A stretch of DNA of 64,000 nt from Sva-07 sp963747375 (lineage in GTDB: Bacteria > Actinomycetota > Acidimicrobiia > Acidimicrobiales > Ilumatobacteraceae), in the NCBI GenBank assembly GCA_963747375.1, contig CAVVFL010000002.1, forward strand, positions 310,001 through 374,000. Direction: 5' to 3'. Both the position numbers and the translations under genes were made by a program. Under the pieces are notes generated by a model. It was not told the DNA's origin, did not search any database, and saw only the letters and a program-made list of their open reading frames with translations. Below are positions 45,107 to 54,695 of the stretch, piece by piece; position 1 is the stretch's first letter, and each line of letters starts with the position of its first letter.

Positions 45107-46788
45107 TCACTCGGTCGATGATTCGGCGAGCGCCGCATTCACGGCATCGTCGATGCTCGTGTGCACGCGCTCTGCGCCGAGCAGCTCGATCACCCCGTCC
45201 GCGTCGAGCACGGACCGAACCGCTGTCTTCAACCGTGCGAAGTGGAGCGAGATGCCGCGTGCGTCGGCGGCCTGGACGAGCCGGTCGAGTTCGTTGGCCC
45301 CTTGCGAGTCGATGAAGTTCACCGACTCGAAGTCGATCACGACCCGGTCGACCGGTGGGTCCGGTGCATCGACCCGGTCGCGGAGCTGATCGATGAATAC
45401 CTCGGTGGTGACGAAGTACATGCCGCCGTCGAAGCGCACGATCAGGAGTCCGTCGTACGTTTCGTAGTCGGGGAAATCGTCGAGAGCACGGAATGTCGTC
45501 GATCCTGGGCGGCGGCCGAGCTCGCGCACCGGTGGACTTGCGTTGATGTAGACCAGCCAGCCGAGCGACAAGATGATGCCGACGATCACGCCGGTGAGCA
45601 CACCGGCGGTCAACACACCGACGATGGCGAGGAATGCGATCCAGAAGTCGAACCGGCTGACGCGCCAGAGGCGTCTCATCTGGGCGACGTCCATCATGCC
45701 GAACACGACGGCGTCGATGATGATCGCCCCGAGGACGGGTTTGGGGAGGTCGGAGAACATTGGGGCGAAGATGAGCAGTGTGAGGATCACCACGATGCCG
45801 GTCACGACCGACGCCATCTGTGTCCTTGCTCCACTGGAATCGGCGAGCGAACTGGCCGACAGGCTCGTCGACACAGGCATGCCCTGGAAGACCCCGCTGC
45901 CGACGTTCGCCACGCCCTGCGCTACCGATTCGTTGTCGACGCGGATCCGGTAGTCGTGGCGGGAGGCGAACATGCGGGCGTCACCCACCGTCTGGGAGAA
46001 CCCGATCAGCACGAGCGCCAACGCCGCCGTTGCGATCGTGGCAGTGTGCTCGGTGAACACCGACCATCCGGGAACGTCGGGTGCCGGGAGTCCGCGTGGC
46101 ACGTCGCCCACCGTCGCGACGCCCCGATCGGCCAGGTCGAACACAGTCGACGCGATCAGACCGCCCACCACCAGCACCGAGCGCGCCGGGAAGCTTCGGC
46201 CATGCGAATCGCGCAGCGAGGATCACCCCCAGCGACACCACCCCGACGACCATCGTGGCGGAGTGCCGTTCGTCGAAGGTCGACGCGAAGTCGGATGAAC
46301 TCGCGCCAGGCGTTCTTCCCGGAGCTGTCCGTCCCCGCGAGCTTGGGCAGTTCACCCACGACCACTTCGATCGCCGCGCCGAACAAGAAGCCGGTGATCA
46401 CCGCCTTGGACAGGAACCGTGAGATCCAACCCATCTTGAGCACCGCCAGCACCACGAACAGCAACCCGGCCACCAAGGTCACTGCTGCGACCAGTGCCGG
46501 GGCGTCCTGGGGCGGCACTTCAGCGGTCACGACCGCGCTCCCGGCCACGGCGGCGAGAGCGGAGCTGGGGCCGGTCGAGATCTGCCGTGATGTGCCGAAC
46601 AGCGCGTACAGCAGCGCTCCTGCGGCGGCGGCATAGAGCCCGTTCTGGATCGGGATGAGTGCGATCCCGGCGTACCCGAGAGCCTTGGGAACGACGAGGG
46701 CAGCGACCGTCACACCGGCGATGACGTCGAAGCGGAGATCAGATCGCTTGTACCGGGGCAACCACTCGTTCATCGACAACACACCCAT
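45107..46788 (-). CDS. SulP family anion transporter with STAS domain, twice frameshifted
   Basis: N-terminal membrane half: FDVIAGVTVAALVVPKALGY then AGIALIPIQNGLYAAAAGAL and FGTSRQISTGPSSALAAVAG, the SulP signature. The C-terminal STAS domain includes GLLIVRFDGGMYFVTTEVFI and VVIDFESVNFIDSQGANELD. Two surplus bases (near 46293 and 46183) split it; corrected length is about 559 residues. Possible substrates are sulfate or bicarbonate. The start is ATG 46788 (MGVLSMNEWLPRYKRSDLRF). Confidence 0.92.
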
Positions 46789-47067
46789 GGGTCCTGCGAC
46801 CTTTCTGTCGTGTGATCGATCATCGTGCCTGATAGGCGGCCACACATCCTCGACGACGGAAGTATTGCCGGTCACTCGGCGAGCCGGCGTTCTTCGCACC
46901 CGACCATGATCGGCGTCTCTGGACACGAGTTGTCGAGATCTTACCGCCCACTACCGCACGACATCTTCCTCTGGCGCAAGCGTCCTCCATCGACAACGAT
47001 GTGCGTTGACATTCCACTCGGGCATGTCGAGACGACATTCGGTGAGGTACACCGTTGGGAGTAAGTC

Positions 47068-47745
47068 GTGACAGTCACTGAGTCCAGTCAGGCGCTCGCT
47101 GCCGCGCCGGTCCCAGAACCGGTGCGAGCAATCAGCCCGGACACGCCGTTGGTTCTCGACACGACCGAGCTCCGATGGTTCGTTCGCGGGCCGATCCCTG
47201 CCGACGTCGCCGATTGGTTCACCGGCTCGACCGGCGTTCTCGAGGAGCGATGCGACGCCTACCTGCTCGACGGCCGCAGCGACATCGGCGTGAAGCGCCG
47301 ATTCAGGGAGACATTGGAACTCAAGATCCGGCAATCACTCGACGGGAGCATCGAGCTCAGCGACGGTCTCGCGGGTCAACTCGAGGAGTGGAGGCGCTGG
47401 AGCCCTGCCGACCGTCTCATCGACGACGGTGTCTACGGACGGTGGATCGACATCCACAAATCGGTCGTCAAACGCCGATTCTTGACGGACGGAACCGAGA
47501 TCACCTTCTCACCGGTCTCCGAAGCATCCGGTACCGGATGCGACGTCGAGGTCGCTGACGTGACCGTCGGCGCCTCGCACTGGTGGACGTTCGCGTTCGC
47601 GGCGTTCGGTCCGCCCGTCACACGAACCGAGACGCTGCTTGCGGCGTGGCAGGCATTGGTCACCGCCACACCCTGCCCGGAACCATTTGGCCCCCGTACC
47701 GGTCGCGCGATGGGCTATCCCGAATGGCTCGCGCGCTATTGGTGA
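47068..47745 (+). CDS. Unassigned protein, perhaps CYTH-like
   Basis: 225 residues. DTTELRWFVRGPIPADVADW, then IGVKRRFRETLELKIRQSLD and IDIHKSVVKRRFLTDGTEIT: alternating strands with E-x-K and K-R-R-F patterns recall CYTH/triphosphate-tunnel proteins, but the match is weak. GTG 47068. No partner gene. Function not assigned. Confidence 0.6.
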   Translation: MTVTESSQALAAAPVPEPVRAISPDTPLVLDTTELRWFVRGPIPADVADWFTGSTGVLEERCDAYLLDGRSDIGVKRRFRETLELKIRQSLDGSIELSDGLAGQLEEWRRWSPADRLIDDGVYGRWIDIHKSVVKRRFLTDGTEITFSPVSEASGTGCDVEVADVTVGASHWWTFAFAAFGPPVTRTETLLAAWQALVTATPCPEPFGPRTGRAMGYPEWLARYW

Positions 47746-47883
47746 AGTCGAACCCAACAGTCGAATGTCAACCGAGTTCCTCGAACGAGGAAGACCGCAC
47801 AGAACGAGCGCTCCGTAACCCGGCCCCACGGTGAGCATCGAGCGCCACAGTCCGAAGCCTCTTTCTGTCAACCCCTGATTTCG

Positions 47884-48033
47884 GTAGGTCCCGCTGATGC
47901 CGACCGCGTCATAGAAACGTGCTCGCTCGGCAGGCTCACCGCTCGCGAGGAGTCCGGTCAGTCCACCGATCTCGATCAGCGCCTCACGGACGACGTCTCG
48001 GTCGGCGAGTGTGCTGGTGGCTTCCCGGCGCAG
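47884..48033 (+). repeat. 150-base perfect direct repeat, right copy
   Basis: Identical to 37358-37507. The identity stops sharply at 47884 on the left side, in the middle of the recombinase reading frame (after Gly-Thr-Tyr). Confidence 0.93.
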
Positions 48034-48320
48034 TTCGTCGAGGCGTCGTTCGGTGATCTGGCGGTTGGCGATGGCTTCCTCGAGCCATGCCGACACCGTG
48101 GCGAGGTCGACGTCGTCGTCGAGCAGGGCGCGGCACTTGGCGATCTGTTTGTCGCACTGGCGGAGTTCGTGTTCGAGTCGGGCTCGCAGGCGTGTGGCCT
48201 CGGTGTCGGGCCCGGGGTCGAGGGTGCGGGCGATCGTGTCGTCGATCTGGTCGGGCGCGAACAGGTCGTCGAGCCAGTCGTCGAGCTGGGGGAGGATGTC
48301 GTCCGGTACCGACGCAGGGG
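47884..48320 (-). pseudogene. Large serine recombinase, C-terminal remnant 2
   Basis: DILPQLDDWLDDLFAPDQID then ARLEHELRQCDKQIAKCRAL and ANRQITERRLDELRREATST, up to FYDAVGISGTY. This is the part between the zinc-ribbon region and the C-terminal end; both ends are cut. It reaches further towards the N terminus than remnant 1. Upstream (about 48320-48476, minus strand) is a different, membrane-like sequence (MVAIAVVLGTLFTMSVAILI) that has become joined to it. Confidence 0.75.
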
Positions 48321-48612
48321 TTCGATCTTGTTGCGCACGCCGGCGACGGGATTCGTGATCGTCACCAACCCCGCCGACTCGCCGGTCGCCAGCGACCCGA
48401 CCGGAGCGAAGAGGTCGATGAGGATTGCAACGCTCATCGTGAACAACGTGCCGAGCACGACGGCGATCGCGACCATCGCGAAGCTGGAGCCTTCCCAGCA
48501 ACCGCAGCTCCCGTGGAACTACGTGAGCCGGCCTCGTGGACCGTCGCCGACCGGGTCGAGGTCGCTCTCCTCGTTCCAGCGCATCAGTGTGCGGCAGGGC
48601 GAGGCCGTGGCG

Positions 48613-49209
48613 TCACGCGATGGTTCGTGTGATGGTGTCGATGTAGCGGTGCATCGCTTCGTCGACCCTGCGCTGATCGCCCGACACCGCGAGGTCGACT
48701 TGGAGACCGCGCACCATCGCGAGGAAGCCGGTGGCGACGTCGCGCGCTTCGTTGTTGGACAGGCCATGGTTGCGCAGGCTGGCTTCCACGGGGCCCAGGA
48801 ATTCCGTGATCAGGGTCGGCTCCAGTGAGGCGAACCGGCCAGGATCGTGTCCCTGCGTGGCGACGACTTCGAACAGCAGGAGGAACTGTCGGCGTTCTGC
48901 CGGCCCGCAGAGACGTTTCCAGGCGGCCCGGAACGACTGCGCAAGCGGGGCGTCGACGGCCGATGTGCGTGGCCCGCTGAAGATGTCGTTTCGGATGCGC
49001 TCGATCACCTCGGTGACGAGTTCCTCCTTCGTCCCGAAGTGGCGGAGCAGCGTCGAATGCGACACACCGAGCTCTTCGGCCATGGGTCGCAGGGAGAGTT
49101 CGGTGAAGCCATGCTCGAGGACGTACTCCACCGCAGCGGCGAGGAGTTCGGGTCGGCGATGCTGATGGCGAAGCGTCCGACCGTCGACCATGTCCTCGGC
49201 GATGCTCAC
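48613..49209 (-). CDS. TetR family regulator 2
   Basis: Helix-turn-helix: LLAAAVEYVLEHGFTELSLR with PMAEELGVSHSTLLRHFGTK. 198 residues from GTG 49209, which has TAGAAT eight bases upstream; ATG 49191 is an alternative. The C-terminal part is in line with TetR ligand domains. No obvious target next to it. Confidence 0.9.
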   Translation of the reverse strand: MSIAEDMVDGRTLRHQHRRPELLAAAVEYVLEHGFTELSLRPMAEELGVSHSTLLRHFGTKEELVTEVIERIRNDIFSGPRTSAVDAPLAQSFRAAWKRLCGPAERRQFLLLFEVVATQGHDPGRFASLEPTLITEFLGPVEASLRNHGLSNNEARDVATGFLAMVRGLQVDLAVSGDQRRVDEAMHRYIDTITRTIA

Positions 49210-49291
49210 GTTGATGAATTCTAGTTCGGCGCTTCGCCATGAGCCGATCGCCGCCCAGACGTTCGGGTGGCCGATGGCGGCGAAGCTGGTC

Positions 49292-51568
49292 TCAGCGGGC
49301 GAGAATGCCGAGTTCCAGCGCCGCGGCGACCGCACCTGACCGCGAGGTCGCTCCGAGCTTGCGGTAGATCCGTCGCACGTGCGACTTCACGGTGTGTCGG
49401 GAGATGTGCAGCTCGAAGCCGATCTCTGGCAGGCTCAGGTGGCTCGCGAGGAGCTCCAGGATCGTCCTTTCGCGCCGGGTCAACTGCTCGACCGCGAGCC
49501 CCGAGGGTCCCGCGGGCGTCGGCGGTGCAGTGGCGTCGACGAGCCGCGTTCGCGGCCTCGCCGGGGTGCCCTCGAGATCGAGACGAGCGGCATCCACCCA
49601 CTCGGCGAGTCGCGTTCCGGTGCCGGCGAGCCGGAGTTCCTCGGCGAGGCCGAGCAGGTGCGGTCTCCAGGCCGATCCTCCACGCGCGTGATCGATTCGC
49701 GCCCGTTCGATGAGCGCGATCGCGAGCAACAGGTGAGGCCCCGGCCGTGGTGGTGGAAGCAACTCGGCCAGGTCGACCCACCCGTCGGCAGCATCGAAGT
49801 CGCCGCAACGCCTGGCATCGCGAGCGGTGACCACCAAGGCATCGACCATGCCGGGGAGATCGGGTTCGCCGTCGGCGCGCCAACGCTCGATCGCCCGATC
49901 GGCCACGGCCACCGCGCTGTCGGGATGCCCGGCAGCGTCGAGTGCGCCGGCCAAGACGCTGAGGGCCGACGAGTCGGGCAGGAGCAAACGGGCCGCGGAG
50001 ACGATCGAACGTGCAGCTTCGACCGCGCGGGCCGGATCTCCGAGTTGGCTCTCGATCCTGACGTCCCAGTGGGCAATGATCTCGTCGAGCGGCTCGACTC
50101 GACCGTCCGGACGCAACCGCTGCGCGGTCTCCCAGCGGGCATGCATGCTGTCCGCTCGCGCGTTGACTGCGTCGTAGACGGCGAGAACGCACTCGAGCCG
50201 ACTCCGCAGCCAGCGGTCGTCATCGGCCACTCGTTCGGAGCAGAACTCCCACCATTTCGGGCCGTCCGGGCTGGCGACGAGGGTGAGAGCCACACAGTGA
50301 TCCATGGCCCGATCGAGCGACTCGGCGATCACGTCGTCCGGAATTGCCGTGAGCCAGAGATCGAGATCGCGTCGGTGAGGTCCGACGTAGAGGGACGGGA
50401 AGGACTGGACCACCAGTTCGTGGGCCAGCGCGTGATCTCCCGCATCGAGGAGGTGTTCGATCGCTTCGATGCCTCGGCCGTGCGCGACGAGCCACTCGGC
50501 GGCGAGGCGATGATGGCGGCGGGCCAGGTCGGGATCGCGTCTGCGCTGCTCGTGGCGGAGCAACTCCGCGAGCAGCGGATGGAATCGATATTCGTCCGCT
50601 CCGCGTTCCACTCGCGACACGAAGATGCCTTCTGCGGCGATGGTACGGAGGACGTCGGCGCTGTCGGACCGTCCGGAGACAGCGTCACAGATCTCGGGGT
50701 CGAGCGTGCGCAGGATCGCCACGGCAGAGAGAAAGTCGCGCCGTTGGTCGCTCTGGCGATCCAGCACCTCCTCGAGCAGGAACTCGGCGACCGAGGTGTT
50801 CGTCACCGAGAACCGATCCAGCAGCTCAACCGGTTCGGCGCCGTCCTGGATGGCCAGGGCGGCCAGCCGGATACCGGCGACCCACCCCTCTGTGCGTGCG
50901 TGCAGCGCAGCGGCCAGTTCGTGTGTCGGTTCGACCGACGTGGCGGCGAGCAGTTCCCTGGTTTCGTCGAGCCCGAAGGCGAGATCTCGCTCGCGGATCT
51001 GGGCAAGGCGGCCCTGTGCGCGTTGACGGCCGAGTGGAATCGGGGGATCGCTGCGACTGATGACGATGGGGTGGACCGAGGGAGGAAGGTTGGCGAGGAA
51101 CCAACCGAGCAGTCTCCAGTCGTCCGATGACAACAGATGGGCGTCGTCGAGAACCACCAGCGTCGGCGGCATTTCGGGGTCGTCGGCCAGCAGCTCGCCA
51201 ACCAGCTCGGTGAGGATCCGGTGTGGCTCGACCTCGTCCATGTCCAGCATGTCGAGGAGGTCCAGTGGAACGTCGGGACGCGCATGCTGGATGGCGCGAG
51301 CGAGCAGGTCCGCGAGGCCGGGTCGCAGAGCGGCTGCGCTCGTGAGGCCCACCCATGTCCAGGGTTCGCTGCGCCCGTCGATCCATGTCCGGACCAACGT
51401 CGTCTTGCCGGATCCCGGTGGACCGACGACCAGTGTCCACGACGCTCCTGAGGCGGGACCGAGCCGCTGGTCGAGACCGATCCGTCTCACCAGCGTCGTC
51501 GGGGGCTGGGGAGCTCGGAACGACACGTGCATGGTCGGGTGAGCCCGATCGTCCGGCGGCTCAGCCAT
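49292..51568 (-). CDS. LuxR family ATPase regulator (MalT/LAL type)
   Basis: Signal-sensing STAND-type regulator: Walker A LVVGPPGSGKTTLVRTWIDG, Walker B PTLVVLDDAHLLSSDDWRLL, a long helical (TPR-like) middle and a C-terminal LuxR helix-turn-helix (LTRRERTILELLASHLSLPE then LHISRHTVKSHVRRIYRKLG). 758 residues, within the LAL range. ATG with TAGGTT six bases upstream. Regulated genes are not evident. Confidence 0.95.
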   Translation of the reverse strand: MAEPPDDRAHPTMHVSFRAPQPPTTLVRRIGLDQRLGPASGASWTLVVGPPGSGKTTLVRTWIDGRSEPWTWVGLTSAAALRPGLADLLARAIQHARPDVPLDLLDMLDMDEVEPHRILTELVGELLADDPEMPPTLVVLDDAHLLSSDDWRLLGWFLANLPPSVHPIVISRSDPPIPLGRQRAQGRLAQIRERDLAFGLDETRELLAATSVEPTHELAAALHARTEGWVAGIRLAALAIQDGAEPVELLDRFSVTNTSVAEFLLEEVLDRQSDQRRDFLSAVAILRTLDPEICDAVSGRSDSADVLRTIAAEGIFVSRVERGADEYRFHPLLAELLRHEQRRRDPDLARRHHRLAAEWLVAHGRGIEAIEHLLDAGDHALAHELVVQSFPSLYVGPHRRDLDLWLTAIPDDVIAESLDRAMDHCVALTLVASPDGPKWWEFCSERVADDDRWLRSRLECVLAVYDAVNARADSMHARWETAQRLRPDGRVEPLDEIIAHWDVRIESQLGDPARAVEAARSIVSAARLLLPDSSALSVLAGALDAAGHPDSAVAVADRAIERWRADGEPDLPGMVDALVVTARDARRCGDFDAADGWVDLAELLPPPRPGPHLLLAIALIERARIDHARGGSAWRPHLLGLAEELRLAGTGTRLAEWVDAARLDLEGTPARPRTRLVDATAPPTPAGPSGLAVEQLTRRERTILELLASHLSLPEIGFELHISRHTVKSHVRRIYRKLGATSRSGAVAAALELGILAR

Positions 51569-51656
51569 GCGAGCAACCTACCGGAGTGGCGGCTCGTCCG
51601 CGTGAACGCCGGTCGATCTCCCTGGGACCCGTGGCGTCGAATCGGTCGTGCGGGGA

Positions 51657-51875
51657 TTAGGGGAGTGGTTGCGAGTGTGGAGTGTCGGAGACGTGGAGAT
51701 CGACGACCCGGAGTCCGAGGTCGCGCACTCGTGTGAGAAGGCCGTGCACGGCCGCGTCGTCCACCAGTTCACCGGTGAGGACGGTCTCCACCTGCAAGTC
51801 GACGTCGTCGAACATGGCAGCCACGGTGGGCCCGATCGGGCCCTTGAGCCTGACGAGTACCCGCTTCACGACCAT
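51657..51875 (-). CDS. Small conserved-type protein
   Basis: 72 residues: VKRVLVRLKGPIGPTVAAMF, TVLTGELVDDAAVHGLLTRV, LGLRVVDLHVSD. The alternating pattern of strand and helix resembles small proteins often seen in Actinobacteria without known role. The start ATG 51875 lacks a clear signal upstream. Confidence 0.5.
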   Translation of the reverse strand: MVVKRVLVRLKGPIGPTVAAMFDDVDLQVETVLTGELVDDAAVHGLLTRVRDLGLRVVDLHVSDTPHSQPLP

Positions 51876-52244
51876 CGGTCCGATGCCCGCGGCGGTGTGT
51901 CGGACTCGGGTCCTCGGTGCGACGGAGACACTGGTACCGACACGAACCTCATCATGGACGACGAGTGGGATTGCGTCATCGCCCCGATGGTGTGAATTCG
52001 CGCTGGTGGCGTCGGCACGAAAAGAGCCCCGATGGGGCGATGCGCCGACGTCTCGGCACCGCGTAGAAACGTCGCATGACGAAAACGGCAGCCGGACCGA
52101 ATGGTTGGACTAACCGATCGGTTCGGATTACATTTCGTACTAATAGCCCGAGCGCGCGCTTCGGGCAGTGCCAGCCGACCCATGTCGGTTCATCCGCCCC
52201 GCAAACCGACTGACGCTTGTCATCAAGGAAGAGACTGGATTCAC
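51876..52244. other. Spacer with promoter before the PrsW operon
   Basis: No gene. It holds the promoter-palindrome at 52105-52134 and leaves a 5' leader of about 100 bases before GTG 52245. Confidence 0.5.
52105..52134 (+). promoter_or_regulatory. Promoter with palindromic operator
   Basis: TTGGAC (52105-52110) and TACATT (52129-52134) with an 18-base spacer that contains the perfect palindrome AACCGATCGGTT (52112-52123). A repressor bound there would cover the spacer. Confidence 0.45.
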
Positions 52245-52955
52245 GTGACCGAAACGAGTGAGACGTCCGGGTCGACGATGACCCTCCCGAAACCGGTCCC
52301 GGATGGCCGTGTGCCGAGCGACCGGGTGCCGGCTGATCAGCGGATCCTGGGAATCGACAAGCGAACGATCTGGCCCGGCGTGGTCCTGTTGATCGTGTTC
52401 CTCTTGTGGTCACAGTTGATGCCGTGGATCAACGACCAGGTCGCACTCGACAATCCGATCGTCGCCGGTGATGTGATCAACCTCGGCAACGGTGAGGTCA
52501 CGTTCGTTCCCGCCGTCGGCTGGGATCTCCTCAGCGGGACGCTGCTCACGGACGGCAACGAGGATGCGGCCTCGATCCCGTCAAGCGCCACGTTGTTGTC
52601 GGAGACGGTGTCCTACAGCGCGAAGTCTGGTAACTGGGATGGGACGGCCAACGAGCTGCTCGACCAGGTGATCAAGGTCAACGACAGTTTGGACGAACTG
52701 GGTGTCAAGGACGAGCAGAACCGGATCTCGATCACGAACGCCGACGGCGTGCCGGGCGAACTCGCGTACCTGGTCGGGGTGGATCAGGCGGCGCTCATCG
52801 CCACGTTCGTGTTCGAACCAGAGGGTGGCGGGACGAAGATCGGCGTCGACATCGAGGTTCGGGGCGAGCCGGCCCAATTGAAGGAGTTGGCCGAGGAGTA
52901 CGCCCCGATGATCGAAACCACGACGTATCGGCCTGCCGGCCAGGAGGCGAACTGA
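52245..52955 (+). CDS. Single-pass membrane protein with extracellular domain
   Basis: Residues 1-40 are cytoplasmic; TIWPGVVLLIVFLLWSQLMP is the membrane segment. The external part (GDVINLGNGEVTFVPAVGWD, LVGVDQAALIATFVFEPEGG) is beta-rich. 236 residues; GTG 52245. Its stop overlaps the PrsW-like gene start, so the two products probably act together. Function unknown. Confidence 0.7.
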   Translation: MTETSETSGSTMTLPKPVPDGRVPSDRVPADQRILGIDKRTIWPGVVLLIVFLLWSQLMPWINDQVALDNPIVAGDVINLGNGEVTFVPAVGWDLLSGTLLTDGNEDAASIPSSATLLSETVSYSAKSGNWDGTANELLDQVIKVNDSLDELGVKDEQNRISITNADGVPGELAYLVGVDQAALIATFVFEPEGGGTKIGVDIEVRGEPAQLKELAEEYAPMIETTTYRPAGQEAN

Positions 52956-54112
52956 TGACCGACACCGCATCACGCACCATTGACGACTCGGCCGTCGCTG
53001 CCCGTCGGGCCGTGATCGACGAGAGTGGGTGGGGTGCGCCGTTCCGGTTCATTCAGGTCCACAACTTCACCTTCTGGGTGGTGGTGCTGCTGTTCGTGTC
53101 GGGGGCTTCGCAGACCTACCGGGGTTTCAGTTCGTCCGCTCAGGCGTACACCGACTCGTTCGCTCAGGGGACGGTCTGGTTCGGTCTCTTTGCCATCTTG
53201 TTCCTGTGGTTGTTCTCGCGCCTGGATCGCTACTCGTCGATCCCGGCGAAGGCGAAAGTCGTCGCGTTCCTGTTCAGCGGTTTGGTGTCGACGTTCGCGA
53301 TGGCGGCGATCAACAACGATGCGTTCCGGTCGATCCTGGCCAAGACGGTCAGCCTGGAGTTCATGCAGGTCTGGAGCGCCGGAGCGACGGCACCGTGGTC
53401 GGAGGAGATCGTCAAGATGCTCCCGGTCGTGTTGCTGATCGGGCTCGCTCCGCGGGTGATGCGATGCGCCTTCGACGGGCTGATCATCGGCGCGATCTCG
53501 GGCCTTGCGTTCCAGGTGTTCGAGGACGTTGCCTACACCTACGGATCGGCCGCAGCCAACTTCGGTCAGGCCGAGTACGGCACGAAGACGCTCTTCATCC
53601 GCACGGTGCTCTCGACCGGCCACTGGACGTGGTCGGCCTTGTGCGGTGCCGGGCTGATCTACCTCATCGGCCGGCCTGGCGAAGCGCCGCGCCGGGCTTT
53701 CGGCATCGCTCTGATTCTCTGGGGAATGTTCCTGCACTGGTTCTGGGACTCGATCGGCGGGATCACCGGCGGCGCCGCCTGGGGGATCGGGCTCTACGTC
53801 CCGCTCACCCTCGTCTGCGTGGGGAGCTTCATCTGGATCTACCGCAAGACGGTGGTCAAGGAACGCGACTGGGCCCGGGCACTCCTCGCAGCTGAGGTCG
53901 ACCGTGGCGTCATCACGGCCGGCGAACTCGACGCTGCGGTCGGTTCCCGCAAGGAGCGCAAGCACTTCGTCAAGTCGCAGCCGAACCATCGCAGCACCAA
54001 GCACGTGCTCGAAGCGACCACCGACCTCGCCGACGAGATCGCAGTCGCCTATGCGAACGACACGCCCGAGGTCGAACACGCCCGGGCCGAGATTGCTCGT
54101 CTGCGCGGCTAG
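52955..54112 (+). CDS. PrsW family intramembrane metalloprotease
   Basis: Polytopic protein with the motif TAPWSEEIVKMLPVVLLIGL (E-E-x-x-K), FQVFEDVAYTYGS and MFLHWFWDSIGG, the three conserved PrsW elements for zinc binding and catalysis. 385 residues, with a soluble C-terminal tail. In Bacillus PrsW cuts an anti-sigma factor; here no sigma gene is adjacent, and the neighbour at 52245 is a possible substrate. ATG 52955 overlaps the upstream stop. Confidence 0.9.
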   Translation: MTDTASRTIDDSAVAARRAVIDESGWGAPFRFIQVHNFTFWVVVLLFVSGASQTYRGFSSSAQAYTDSFAQGTVWFGLFAILFLWLFSRLDRYSSIPAKAKVVAFLFSGLVSTFAMAAINNDAFRSILAKTVSLEFMQVWSAGATAPWSEEIVKMLPVVLLIGLAPRVMRCAFDGLIIGAISGLAFQVFEDVAYTYGSAAANFGQAEYGTKTLFIRTVLSTGHWTWSALCGAGLIYLIGRPGEAPRRAFGIALILWGMFLHWFWDSIGGITGGAAWGIGLYVPLTLVCVGSFIWIYRKTVVKERDWARALLAAEVDRGVITAGELDAAVGSRKERKHFVKSQPNHRSTKHVLEATTDLADEIAVAYANDTPEVEHARAEIARLRG

Positions 54113-54123
54113 GTCTGGTTCTC

Positions 54124-54603
54124 ATGTCACGTGAGCAATCCGCCCACGACGCCGTCCAGGCGCTCATCGCCGACGACACCATCATCGACGTCGCCCTCAC
54201 CTACCCGCGCGGCTACACGAAGTCGCAGGCCTACGGCATGGCGGCCGGCGGGTTGATCGGCGGGAGTGACTTCGTCGGTGTGGGTGCTGTCGTCGGCTCC
54301 GCCGTCGGCGGGAAGATCTTCACCAATCTGAAGGAGATTCCTCCGACGATCGTGCTTGCCGTCTCCGAGACTGCCGTGTACACGCTCGGACGGAACAAGA
54401 TGGGTCTCGTAGGCGGCTGGGACAAGCTCACCAAGATGGTCAAGTTCGACCGCAGTACGTTGCGAACCACTGTGCATCAGCGTGCCGTGACACTCGAGAT
54501 CACCCTGACCGACACCGAACACGACGTGTCCGTCGAACTCGAAGCCAAGCGCCTCGGCAACCTCGGCGTCAAGGAGATCACCGAACTCCTCACCTCCTCG
54601 TGA
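54124..54603 (+). CDS. Unassigned protein with hydrophobic glycine-rich segment
   Basis: 159 residues. AAGGLIGGSDFVGVGAVVGS is a glycine-rich hydrophobic stretch flanked by strands (TIVLAVSETAVYTLGRNKMG, HQRAVTLEITLTDTEHDVSV). No family recognised. It starts 12 bases after the PrsW gene, probably in the same operon. Confidence 0.7.
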   Translation: MSREQSAHDAVQALIADDTIIDVALTYPRGYTKSQAYGMAAGGLIGGSDFVGVGAVVGSAVGGKIFTNLKEIPPTIVLAVSETAVYTLGRNKMGLVGGWDKLTKMVKFDRSTLRTTVHQRAVTLEITLTDTEHDVSVELEAKRLGNLGVKEITELLTSS

Positions 54604-54695
54604 TCGAAATCACCTGGTGATGCTGGCCAAGTTGATCGGAGCGGCGGGCGAACGAACTCACCGCCGACACGCACAGAGTGAGTGAGGGGGCAACG

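Noticed and set aside
45161..46636. 491-codon plus-strand ORF opposite the SulP gene
   Set aside because: Low-complexity His/Asp/Glu-rich translation typical of an antisense frame.
48320..48612. Separate membrane protein gene upstream of recombinase remnant 2
   Set aside because: One hydrophobic stretch only (MVAIAVVLGTLFTMSVAILI), then it runs into a wrong frame of the recombinase; treated as a rearrangement scar.
52135..52244. Riboswitch in the leader before 52245
   Set aside because: No conserved aptamer-like motif or terminator hairpin could be seen.
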